Shown here: positions 1-6,562 of the stretch, piece by piece | Numbering within the stretch: position 1 is the first letter of the stretch | How the letters are laid out: every line of letters starts with the position of its first letter | From: Myxococcales bacterium | Lineage (GTDB): Bacteria > Lernaellota > Lernaellaia > Lernaellales > Lernaellaceae | NCBI GenBank assembly: GCA_012517325.1 | Contig: JAAYVF010000026.1 | Span: forward strand, 1 to 55,545 | DNA length: 55,545 nucleotides | Reading direction: 5' to 3' | Notes under the pieces: generated by a model | What the model was told of the DNA's origin: nothing | Seen by the model: the letters and a program-made list of their open reading frames with translations, nothing else | The model's database searches: none | Made by a program: the position numbers and the translations under genes

Positions 1-599
1 CGCTGCCGTTGCCAGGTCAACGCGTTTCGCTCCCCCGCCGGCGGCAGGCCGCCGAAAAACGGTTCGTAGAGGTTGGCCAGAAACGCCGCGCCGTAATGCG
101 CCTGGAACGTGCCGAGAATTTCCGGACTGACTTCGCCGGCGGGAAGGTCCGCCTGCACCGCCGCGTTGATCGCCTCGAAACCTTCCACGTTTTTCAGATT
201 TCCCGCTGGATCGAAAGTCAGCACCAGCGGTCGATCGAGCATGGCCCGCAGCGGCCGGAAATAAGCCGACGATTCGCCGGTGTCCTCGCCGGAATCGAAC
301 CGGACGATCTTGCCGCCGGCGAGGTCGGTTTGCAGGCTGACGCGTTTGAAGGTCACCTGCAGCCGCGGATTGCCGCCCAGCGGTTCGAGCACCTTTTGCT
401 CGTAATCGAAGATCTGGTGCGATTCGTACTTGGTCTGGTATTGCCCGCGCGAGCGCATTTCGTCGAAGGTGTCGATGGTCAGCCGGTAGGAATTTTTTTC
501 GCCCGGCGTGAAAGTCGGCGCCAGGGGAGTCAACCGGCCGCACGCGCCGAGCACCAGAATCGCCAGAACAGCCAGAAAAAGGGTTTTCCCGATTCGCAC
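1..599 (-). CDS. Lipoprotein of unknown function (3' end beyond window)
   Basis: Reading leftwards from a GTG at 599-597, preceded by an AAGGAGG ribosome binding site, the frame stays open to the window edge (199 codons visible). The N-terminus begins MRIGKTLFLAVLAILVLGAC, a lipoprotein signal peptide with lipobox LGA-C, so the protein is expected to be exported and lipid-anchored. The mature part opens with a Pro/Thr-rich stretch followed by G-x-x-x-x-Y-R-L, and looks beta-rich and mostly polar with no membrane segment. The layout (short tether, 'TPGEKNSYRLTI' opening) resembles DUF6263-type lipoproteins, but I cannot confirm that family. Plus-strand frames here are shadows. Confidence 0.7.
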   Translation of the reverse strand, partial: MRIGKTLFLAVLAILVLGACGRLTPLAPTFTPGEKNSYRLTIDTFDEMRSRGQYQTKYESHQIFDYEQKVLEPLGGNPRLQVTFKRVSLQTDLAGGKIVRFDSGEDTGESSAYFRPLRAMLDRPLVLTFDPAGNLKNVEGFEAINAAVQADLPAGEVSPEILGTFQAHYGAAFLANLYEPFFGGLPPAGERNALTWQRQ

Positions 600-759
600 G
601 GATAACCTCCTTGACGATGCGTTGCTTACCATACAGGAAAATGAGGTTTCCCGCCAACCGGCCGCGCCTGCGTCCACCCGCGCGAGCGGATTTTTTACCG
701 ACTTGCTTTGACAGCCGCCGGACGCCGTTGTAACTTGAAGGAAATGCATTAATTTTTTC

Positions 760-788
760 TTGACAGCGCGGCGGGTTTTGGTTATTCC
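760..788 (+). promoter_or_regulatory. Putative promoter of the perR-rubrerythrin operon
   Basis: A perfect -35 TTGACA (760-765) lies 17 bp from a -10-like TATTCC (783-788), about 55 bp before the perR start codon. No other good candidate lies in the 600-841 gap. Confidence 0.5.
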
Positions 789-797
789 TATCAGGGC

Positions 798-826
798 TTA
801 TAAGTAACAGGAACTATTATCGATAA
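798..826. promoter_or_regulatory. AT-rich candidate Fur/PerR operator
   Basis: Between promoter and start codon lie TTATAA (798-803) and the perfect palindrome TTATCGATAA (817-826). PerR/Fur boxes are AT-rich dyads that usually overlap the promoter or transcription start, so this fits autoregulation by the downstream gene. The site is not a textbook PerR box; the assignment rests on position and symmetry. Confidence 0.35.
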
Positions 827-841
827 ACGATTTGGTGGAAC

Positions 842-1276
842 ATGAGCTTGGAAAACCCTGCACGGCTCCGGATGACGCGTCAACGCGAGATTATTTTGCA
901 CCTTCTGCGGGAGCTGGAAACGCATCCGACGGCCGATGAATTGTTTCAGTTGGTCCGCCAGCAATTGCCCAAAATCAGCCTGGGCACGGTTTACCGCAAT
1001 CTGGACGTGCTGTTCGAACAGGGCCTGGTGCGAAAGCTGGAGAACAGCGGGCCGCAACGGCGCTACGACGGGCGGATGCATCCGCATCATCACGCGCAAT
1101 GCCGGCAATGCCATCGGCTGTTCGACGTGCCGATCGAGGCCGTATCGACGCCGACGATCCGCCTGGCCGACGAGTTGGGTTTTCAACTGACCGAATACCG
1201 GTTGGAACTGTTCGGCGTTTGCGCCGATTGCCGCCGGACGGCGGCGCCGAAAGAAAGAAAAAGCGGGCGGTCCTGA
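842..1276 (+). CDS. perR: PerR-type Fur-family peroxide-responsive repressor
   Basis: A 144-residue Fur-family DNA-binding repressor. Residues 1-80 form the winged helix (SLGTVYRNLDVL is the recognition region, with HPTADEL before it); residues 80-135 form the dimerisation/metal domain. Four cysteines in two CxxC pairs (C87/C90 and C127/C130) fit the structural zinc site. H28, D76, the H80-H84 cluster and D95 sit where PerR proteins bind the regulatory Fe/Mn. Asp rather than Glu at 95, and the rubrerythrin gene directly downstream, favour PerR over Fur or Zur. The ATG is preceded by GGTGG. It leads an operon of peroxide and superoxide detoxification genes and probably represses itself and them until peroxide oxidises its metal site. 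Confidence 0.85.
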   Translation: MSLENPARLRMTRQREIILHLLRELETHPTADELFQLVRQQLPKISLGTVYRNLDVLFEQGLVRKLENSGPQRRYDGRMHPHHHAQCRQCHRLFDVPIEAVSTPTIRLADELGFQLTEYRLELFGVCADCRRTAAPKERKSGRS

Positions 1277-1319
1277 GCGCCGATCCATCTTGGAACCAAA
1301 ACGAACAAAGGAGATCTCC

Positions 1320-1895
1320 ATGCCAAGCGTAAAAGGAAGTCGCACTGAAAAGAATTTGTTGACCTCGTTCGCCGGTGAATCCCAGGCCCGCAATCGGTAC
1401 ACCTTCGCGGCCAGCCAGGCGAAAAAAGAAGGCCTGATCCAAATCTCGCTGGTTTTCGAGGAAACGGCCAACCAGGAAAAAGAGCACGCGAAGCGGTTCT
1501 TCTCGTTCCTGGAAGGCGGCGACCTGGCGATTGAAGCGGCTTTTCCCGCCGGCGTCGTCGGCGATACCGCGGTGCAACTGAAGCACGCGGCGGCTGGCGA
1601 ACACTTCGAATGGACCGAGATGTATCCGGGTTACGCGAAGATCGCCGCCGAGGAAGGCTTCAAGGACATCGCCACGCTTTTCCAAGCGGTCAGCAACGCC
1701 GAGGCGCAGCACGAACGGCGCTACCTCGCGTTTCTGAACAACGTCGAAAAAGGCCTGGTGTTCAAGCGCGGGGAAAAAGTGAAGTGGCGCTGCATCAACT
1801 GCGGCTACATCTACGAGGGTTACGAAGCCCCGATGAAGTGCCCGGCCTGCGCCCATCCGCAAGCCTATTACGAACTGCTCGGCGAAAACTGGTAG
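1320..1895 (+). CDS. rbr: Rubrerythrin (NADH-peroxidase-type)
   Basis: A 191-residue classical rubrerythrin that reduces H2O2 in the cytoplasm of anaerobes. The ferritin-like domain carries every diiron ligand of the Desulfovibrio prototype at the same numbering or within one residue: E20, E53, H56, E94, E97, E128, H131. The C-terminal rubredoxin domain supplies C158, C161, C174 and C177. An in-frame ATG lies upstream at 1290, but the ATG at 1320 is preferred because AAAGGAG precedes it and it gives the standard family N-terminus (MPSVKGS...). It lies 43 bp after perR, with the ferritin-like, rubredoxin and superoxide reductase genes behind it; rubredoxin is the usual electron donor. Confidence 0.95.
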   Translation: MPSVKGSRTEKNLLTSFAGESQARNRYTFAASQAKKEGLIQISLVFEETANQEKEHAKRFFSFLEGGDLAIEAAFPAGVVGDTAVQLKHAAAGEHFEWTEMYPGYAKIAAEEGFKDIATLFQAVSNAEAQHERRYLAFLNNVEKGLVFKRGEKVKWRCINCGYIYEGYEAPMKCPACAHPQAYYELLGENW

Positions 1896-1911
1896 CCGGA
1901 CGGGGTGTCAC

Positions 1912-2400
1912 ATGACCGCAGTCGCCGACCTGAATCTGGCGAGCGCGATCGAGTTGGCCATGGCGTCGGAAAAGGAAGCCGAGGCGTTTTATCGCCGGGC
2001 GGCCGACGCCTCGGCCGACCCGCGCGGAAAATCGATGTTTCGCCAACTGGCGGATTTCGAGAACAGTCATTACCTTAACCTCCAGCGCTTGCGGGATCAG
2101 TTGGGCGGCGCGCCGTTCGACGGTTATGCGGGAACGGCGTTCCTGCCCGAAAAACCCGCGGCCGCGCCGGTCGCCTTGAGCGACCTGCAAATCAAGTCCG
2201 ATACCGAGGCGATCGCCCTGGCGATTACGGCCGAGAAGAAAGCCCGCGAGGCTTATCTGAATCTCGAAAAACAGGCCGTCAGCCCGGTCGTCAAGAACAT
2301 GTTTGCCAAATTGGCGGCCGAGGAAGAGTTGCACCGGAAAGTGCTGGAAGATCAGTTTTACGCCTTGTCCAATCAAGGGCATTGGATCTGGGGCGAATGA
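1912..2400 (+). CDS. Rubrerythrin-like ferritin-family protein without rubredoxin domain
   Basis: A 162-residue four-helix ferritin-like protein. Helix pairs carry E20/E24, then E50-x-x-H53, E108 and E138-x-x-H141, a complete rubrerythrin-type diiron ligand set. The C-terminal rubredoxin domain of classical rubrerythrin is missing. An Ala/Pro-rich linker (about 78-90) separates the two helix pairs. It starts 16 bp after rubrerythrin and is followed by a free-standing rubredoxin gene, so the two may work together as a split rubrerythrin. Peroxidase or oxygen-reductase activity is inferred from family and context. Confidence 0.85.
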   Translation: MTAVADLNLASAIELAMASEKEAEAFYRRAADASADPRGKSMFRQLADFENSHYLNLQRLRDQLGGAPFDGYAGTAFLPEKPAAAPVALSDLQIKSDTEAIALAITAEKKAREAYLNLEKQAVSPVVKNMFAKLAAEEELHRKVLEDQFYALSNQGHWIWGE

Positions 2401-2444
2401 TTTTGTCGAATTAAAACGACGCATTTCGCAAAGGAGTACATAAG

Positions 2445-2603
2445 ATGAAATACGAATGCATGGTTTGCGGTTATATCTATGATCCGGCCAAGGGCGACGT
2501 CGACAACGGCGTGGAACCCGGCACCAAGTTCGAAGATCTGCCCGAGGATTGGGTTTGCCCGGTTTGTGGCGCGACTAAGGACCAATTCGAACCGGCATCT
2601 TAA
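2445..2603 (+). CDS. Rubredoxin
   Basis: A 52-residue small iron protein. Two CxxC knuckles, CMVCG (C5, C8) and CPVCG (C38, C41), bind a single Fe(Cys)4, and the typical YIYDPAKGD and [12 protein letters not shown] segments are present, so all the family landmarks are complete. AAGGAG precedes the ATG. Rubredoxins pass single electrons in the cytoplasm; here the likely partners are the rubrerythrin, the ferritin-like protein and the superoxide reductase of the same operon. It lies 44 bp after the ferritin-like gene and 55 bp before the superoxide reductase gene. Confidence 0.95.
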   Translation: MKYECMVCGYIYDPAKGDVDNGVEPGTKFEDLPEDWVCPVCGATKDQFEPAS

Positions 2604-2658
2604 TGCCTGGCTCTTGCCAAAGGCAAAACCGAACTTACTTTCCCAAAGGAGCCAAGCA

Positions 2659-3030
2659 ATGAAAAAACTTCAAGTCTATCAGTGCGAAACGGGCGCGTTT
2701 ATCGAGGTTTTGCAGGGCGCCGAAGGGTGCGAACTGGCTTGCTGCGGCAAGCCGATGGCCGCGCTGCCGGAGAAAACAGCCGACAAGACGACGGAAAAGC
2801 ACGTTCCGGTGATCTCGGAAGTGCCGGAGGGCACCAAGGTCGTGGTCGGTTCGGTGCCGCATCCGATGCTGGACAACCACTACATCATGGTGATCGAGCT
2901 GATCGACGGCGATTTCGTCTACCGCAAATACCTCAAACCGGGCGAGGCTCCCGAAGCGATCTTCCCGGTCAAACCGAAAAACCCGGTGGCCCGCGAACTG
3001 TGCAACCTCCACGGATTATGGAAAGGATAA
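2659..3030 (+). CDS. dfx: Desulfoferrodoxin / superoxide reductase with altered centre I
   Basis: A 123-residue superoxide reductase that turns superoxide into peroxide, which rubrerythrin then removes. The catalytic centre II is complete: E46-K47-H48, H68, H74, C115 and H118 in the signatures [17 protein letters not shown] and CNLHGLWK. The N-terminal desulforedoxin-like domain is unusual. The family normally has C9-x2-C12 and a CC pair; here the region reads [12 protein letters not shown], with one residue fewer and the second cysteine missing, while C28-C29 are kept and an extra C24 appears. Centre I may therefore be lost, or ligated by C9, C24, C28 and C29. AAAGGAG precedes the ATG. The ferritin gene starts 6 bp downstream. 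Confidence 0.92.
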   Translation: MKKLQVYQCETGAFIEVLQGAEGCELACCGKPMAALPEKTADKTTEKHVPVISEVPEGTKVVVGSVPHPMLDNHYIMVIELIDGDFVYRKYLKPGEAPEAIFPVKPKNPVARELCNLHGLWKG

Positions 3031-3036
3031 ACGACC

Positions 3037-3546
3037 ATGGCGACCATTAGTGAAAAAATCAACAAGGCCTTGAACGACCAGATGCAGTTCGAGATCGCCT
3101 CCGGCTACCTCTATTGGGGCATGGCGGCCTATTGCGAGTCGATCAACCTGCCGGGCTTCGCCCACTGGCTGGTCGCGCAGTACAACGAGGAAGTCAACGT
3201 CCACGCCCGGAAGTTCTATAGCTACATCACCGAGCGCGGCGGCCGCGCCGAGTTGGGCGCCATCGACAAGCCGCCCGTGGAGTGGAAATCCCCGCTGGCG
3301 ATTTTCGAAGCGGCCTACAAACACGAATGCATCGTCACCGAGCGCATCTACAAGCTCGCCGAACTGGCCCGCAAGGAAGGCGACCTGGCGACCGTCGAGT
3401 TTCTCAATTGGTTCATCAAAGAGCAGGTCGAGGAAGAGAAGAGCACGGACGAAATCGTGCAGATGCTCAAGATGGCCGGTGAGAAAAGCGTCCAGGCGCT
3501 GTTCATGATCAACGCCCGCTTGGCGGAACGCAAATTCGGCGGCTGA
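3037..3546 (+). CDS. ftn: Bacterial non-haem ferritin
   Basis: A 169-residue ferritin, the usual family length, that stores iron as a ferric core and keeps it out of Fenton chemistry. Residues align well with Thermotoga-type ferritins (SEKINKALNDQ, GFAHWL, YITERGGR, EFLNWFIKEQVEEE). The ferroxidase helix reads QYNEEVNVHARKF, with one residue more between Glu and His than the usual E-x-x-H; the effect on the diiron site is not known. It is the last gene of the PerR operon, 6 bp after superoxide reductase and just before a strong terminator. Confidence 0.92.
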   Translation: MATISEKINKALNDQMQFEIASGYLYWGMAAYCESINLPGFAHWLVAQYNEEVNVHARKFYSYITERGGRAELGAIDKPPVEWKSPLAIFEAAYKHECIVTERIYKLAELARKEGDLATVEFLNWFIKEQVEEEKSTDEIVQMLKMAGEKSVQALFMINARLAERKFGG

Positions 3547-3567
3547 TGTTGCCCTCCCTGTTGAATC

Positions 3568-3603
3568 AAAGCTCTTCCCGCTGACGGAGGAGCTTTTTTT
3601 AAT
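3568..3603 (+). terminator. Rho-independent terminator of the PerR operon
   Basis: Stem AAGCTCTTCC (3569-3578) pairs with GGAGGAGCTT (3586-3595, one G-U), loop of 7, followed by a run of T. It separates the oxidative-defence operon from cydAB. Confidence 0.85.
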
Positions 3604-3665
3604 TTTTTTCCTCCGGGAAATCGCCGGAAAACGCTTCCGGCAAGAGAAGGCAAAGGAGGCTCCAC

Positions 3666-5006
3666 TTGGACGCGACCCTGCTGGCACGGATACAATTCGG
3701 GGTGACGGTCGGCTTTCACTATATTTTCCCCCAGATCACCATCGGCATGGCCTGGATCCTGTTCTGGATGATGGCGCGGTGGGTGCGCACCGGGCAGCCG
3801 TTGTACCGCCGGATGGCCCGTTTCTGGACGCACATCTTCGCGCTGGTTTTCGCGGTCGGCGTGGCCACCGGCATCGTCATGGAATTTCAATTCGGCACCA
3901 ACTGGGCCGATTATTCGCGCTTCGTCGGCGACATTTTCGGCGCGCCGCTGGCCGCCGAGGGCGTGATCGCCTTTTTCCTCGAGTCCACCTTCCTGGGCAT
4001 GCTGCTGTTCGGCTGGAAGAAATTGTCGCCGAAAGTGCATCTGCTCTCGGCCGGCATGGTCGCCTTCGGCTCGACGCTGTCGGCGTTCTGGATCATCGTC
4101 GCCAATTCCTGGCAGCAGACGCCGGCCGGCTTCAAGGTCGTCGGCACGCGGGCGGAAATGACCAGCTTCGCCGAGGCGGTGTTCAACCCCTCGACGATTA
4201 TTCGTTACCTGCACACCGTCGACGGCGCGCTGATCGCCGGTTCCTTCTTCGTCCTGTCGCTTTCGGCTTGGTTCCTGCTGAAGAAAAAGCACATCGAATT
4301 CGCCGTCGAATCGATGCGCTTCGCGTTGATCGTCGGCTTGCTCGCGTCGGGTTTGCAGTTCATTTTCGGCCATCACCACGCGGTGCAGGTGTACAAGACG
4401 CAACCGCTGAAACTGGCCGCTTTCGAGGGCCATTTCGAATCGTCCGCCAACGCGCCGTTGCTGGCCTTCGGCATTCCGGACGTGGCGGCCGGCAAAACGC
4501 AGTTGGCGATCGCCCTCCCGGGAATGCTGAGTTTCGGGGTGACGGGCGATTTCAATACGGTCATCAAGGGACTGAACGAATGGCCGCGCGAGGAATGGCC
4601 GCCGATCCTGCTGACGTTTTTCCCCTTCCACCTCATGGTGGCCTTGTGGGTATTGCTGATGATCGTCACGGTTTGGGGGGTGGTGCTTCTTTACCGCAAG
4701 AAACTGCCGGAGACGCCGCTCTACCAATGGCTGGCGTTCTTGGCCGCGCCGGCGCCGATCCTCGCCAGCACCCTGGGTTGGATGACGGCGGAAATCGGTC
4801 GCCAGCCGTGGATCGTTTACGGTCTGCTCAAGACCAACGACGCCGTATCCAAGGTCGTCAGCGCCGGTGAAATTCTGTTTTCACTGCTTTTCCTCGGGTT
4901 GATTTACCTGCTGCTGTTCGGGGTCTGGGTGTTCCTGGTGCGCCACCGACTTTTACAGGGACCGGAAACCGATGAGGCGCCGGCCGGGAAGGGGGTGACG
5001 GCATGA
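3666..5006 (+). CDS. cydA: Cytochrome bd ubiquinol oxidase subunit I
   Basis: A 446-residue integral membrane protein with about nine hydrophobic segments, carrying haems b558, b595 and d; with CydB it reduces O2 to water using quinol at high affinity. Family signatures include the N-terminal LARIQFGVTVGFHYIFPQ (haem-ligand His), the Q-loop segment TQPLKLAAFEGHFE, and GWMTAEIGRQPW. The length suggests a short Q-loop type. The start is a TTG at 3666 with AAAGGAGG 7 bp upstream; no ATG gives a better N-terminus. It overlaps cydB by 4 bp. Its place beside the reactive-oxygen operon suggests a respiratory oxygen scavenger. Confidence 0.96.
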   Translation: MDATLLARIQFGVTVGFHYIFPQITIGMAWILFWMMARWVRTGQPLYRRMARFWTHIFALVFAVGVATGIVMEFQFGTNWADYSRFVGDIFGAPLAAEGVIAFFLESTFLGMLLFGWKKLSPKVHLLSAGMVAFGSTLSAFWIIVANSWQQTPAGFKVVGTRAEMTSFAEAVFNPSTIIRYLHTVDGALIAGSFFVLSLSAWFLLKKKHIEFAVESMRFALIVGLLASGLQFIFGHHHAVQVYKTQPLKLAAFEGHFESSANAPLLAFGIPDVAAGKTQLAIALPGMLSFGVTGDFNTVIKGLNEWPREEWPPILLTFFPFHLMVALWVLLMIVTVWGVVLLYRKKLPETPLYQWLAFLAAPAPILASTLGWMTAEIGRQPWIVYGLLKTNDAVSKVVSAGEILFSLLFLGLIYLLLFGVWVFLVRHRLLQGPETDEAPAGKGVTA

Positions 5007-6019
5007 ATACACTGCAAACCGTTTGGTATCTGCTCGTCGGCGTGCTGCTGACGGGATACGCGTTGCTGGACGGCTTCGATCTGGGCACCGGCTGGTGGTA
5101 CTGGCGGGCGCGCAAAACCGAGCACCGCACGTTGATGCTCTCGGCGATCGGCCCGGTGTGGGATGGCAACGAGGTCTGGTTGATCACCGGCGGCGGCGCG
5201 TTGTTCGCGGCTTTTCCGCCGGTTTATGCCTCGGTGTTTTCAGGTATGTACCTGGCCCTGGTACTCGTGCTTTTCGGTTTAATCATGCGCGCGACCTCGA
5301 TCGAATTCCGCGGCCAACTCCACGACGAGAAATGGCGGCGGTTCTGGGACGTCGCGTTCAGTCTGGGCAGCCTGCTGCCGGCGCTGCTGTTCGGGGTCGC
5401 CATGGGGAACGTGATCCGCGGCCTGGAACTCAACGCCAATGGTGATTACCAGGGCACGTTCCTCGGGCTGCTCAATCCGTATTCGCTGTTCGGCGGCGTG
5501 CTGGGGCTGGTCATGTTCATCGTGCATGGCGGGCTTTACCAATTGTTGAAACAGGACGGCGAACCGGCCGCGGCGATCAAGGCCGAATTGAGTCCGTGGT
5601 GGTGGGCCTACCTGATCCTGTTCCTGGCGGTCGGGCCGCTGACGGCGGTTTTCGCGGGTCACATGTATAAAAATTTCATGCAATTCCCGCTGCTGTTCAT
5701 CCTGCCGGCGTTCATCCTGGGCGGGATCATCATGATCCGGATTTATCTCAATTCCGCCCAATACGGTAAAGCGTTCATCGCTTCGAGCGTGACGATCGTC
5801 TCGCTGATGCTGACCGTCGGCGCGATGATGTTTCCGACCCTGGTTTGGGCGACCGATCCGGCCCTGCATCTGACGGCATTCAATTCCTCATCCTCGCAGT
5901 TGACCCTGACGGTCATGCTGGTCGTCGCGCTGATCGGCATGCCCATCGTGCTGGCCTACAACTACTGGGTTTATAAAACCTTCGCCGGTAAGGTGACCTT
6001 GGAGGACAGCCACTACTAG
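5003..6019 (+). CDS. cydB: Cytochrome bd ubiquinol oxidase subunit II
   Basis: A 338-residue membrane protein with about eight to nine transmembrane helices, the partner of CydA. The N-terminus WYLLVGVLLTGYALLDGFDL and the following GPVWDGNEVWLITGGGALFAAFP block are CydB signatures. Its ATG overlaps the cydA stop (ATGA), so translation is probably coupled. Neither cydC/cydD nor a small cydX-type gene was found next to it. A terminator follows about 20 bp downstream. Confidence 0.96.
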   Translation: MNTLQTVWYLLVGVLLTGYALLDGFDLGTGWWYWRARKTEHRTLMLSAIGPVWDGNEVWLITGGGALFAAFPPVYASVFSGMYLALVLVLFGLIMRATSIEFRGQLHDEKWRRFWDVAFSLGSLLPALLFGVAMGNVIRGLELNANGDYQGTFLGLLNPYSLFGGVLGLVMFIVHGGLYQLLKQDGEPAAAIKAELSPWWWAYLILFLAVGPLTAVFAGHMYKNFMQFPLLFILPAFILGGIIMIRIYLNSAQYGKAFIASSVTIVSLMLTVGAMMFPTLVWATDPALHLTAFNSSSSQLTLTVMLVVALIGMPIVLAYNYWVYKTFAGKVTLEDSHY

Positions 6020-6040
6020 ATCGGCAGGAAGAAAGCGAAT

Positions 6041-6078
6041 AAAAAAGCCGCCCGCCGAAAGGCGAGCGGCTTTTTTTT
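6041..6078 (+). terminator. Rho-independent terminator after cydB
   Basis: Stem GCCGC-CGCC / GGCG-GCGGC with a GAAA loop and a single mismatch, flanked by an A-run and a run of eight T. The A and T runs suit it to both strands: it may also end the minus-strand diheme lipoprotein gene, whose stop is at 6097. Confidence 0.85.
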
Positions 6079-6096
6079 ACTGGAACAGTCGATTCG

Positions 6097-6381
6097 CTAT
6101 TCGGCGAAGCTATGGCAGCCCAGGCAATCGTCGGCGGTGTACTGACCGTCATGCGCATCGGAATGGCAATCGGTGCAAGCCTGGCCGTAGTCTTCGTGGG
6201 GGATGTCCGGAGCCGAGGCGTCGTCGTCGGCGGCGTCGTCATCGGCAGTGTCGTCGTTGTCGTCGTCTTCGCTGGTGTCGTTGTCGTCGTTATCGTCGTC
6301 GTCATCGTCGCAGGCCATGAACATCTGCAGGCCGAAAGCAAAAGCTAACAGGAAAGCAAAAAGCAGAAACGTCTTTTTCAT
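6097..6381 (-). CDS. Diheme c-type cytochrome lipoprotein on an Asp-rich tether
   Basis: A 94-residue exported protein. MKKTFLLFAFLLAFAFGLQM followed by FMAC gives a lipoprotein signal with lipid Cys C24. Residues 25-58 are an almost pure Asp/Asn/Ala/Thr/Ser tether beginning CDDDDDD. The C-terminal 35 residues carry two haem-binding motifs, CTDCH (C69-H73) and CLGCH (C86-H90), plus other His/Asp residues. It should sit on the periplasmic or outer side of a membrane as a tiny electron carrier or electron-accepting module. A frame is open to 6507, but the ATG at 6381 has GGAGA before it and a clear signal peptide. It lies next to cydAB in convergent orientation; a functional link is only a guess. 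Confidence 0.8.
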   Translation of the reverse strand: MKKTFLLFAFLLAFAFGLQMFMACDDDDDDNDDNDTSEDDDNDDTADDDAADDDASAPDIPHEDYGQACTDCHSDAHDGQYTADDCLGCHSFAE

Positions 6382-6425
6382 CGATGTTCTCCTTTTGGTT
6401 ATTCGTTTTTGAATACTCCCAGTGG

Positions 6426-6455
6426 AATATTGGCAAGAGCGCCGAGGTTTGTCAA
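6426..6455 (-). promoter_or_regulatory. Putative promoter of the diheme lipoprotein gene
   Basis: On the minus strand a perfect TTGACA (6455-6450) lies 18 bp from AATATT (6431-6426), about 40 bp upstream of the start codon at 6381. Confidence 0.45.
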
Positions 6456-6506
6456 GAAAACACGCGAGCTCCGAAAAGTTTTCAGCATTTTCTTTCCTCC
6501 CCCACA

Positions 6507-6536
6507 TTGACCGACCCTTCCGATTAGTCTTTTAAT
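6507..6536 (+). promoter_or_regulatory. Putative promoter of the glycosidase-like lipoprotein operon
   Basis: TTGACC (6507-6512) lies 18 bp from TTTAAT (6531-6536). The start codon at 6563 and its AGGGAGG site follow about 25 bp downstream. It is divergent from the promoter at 6426-6455. Confidence 0.5.
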
Positions 6537-6562
6537 GCTCGGTACTTTCCAGGGAGGCTGGT

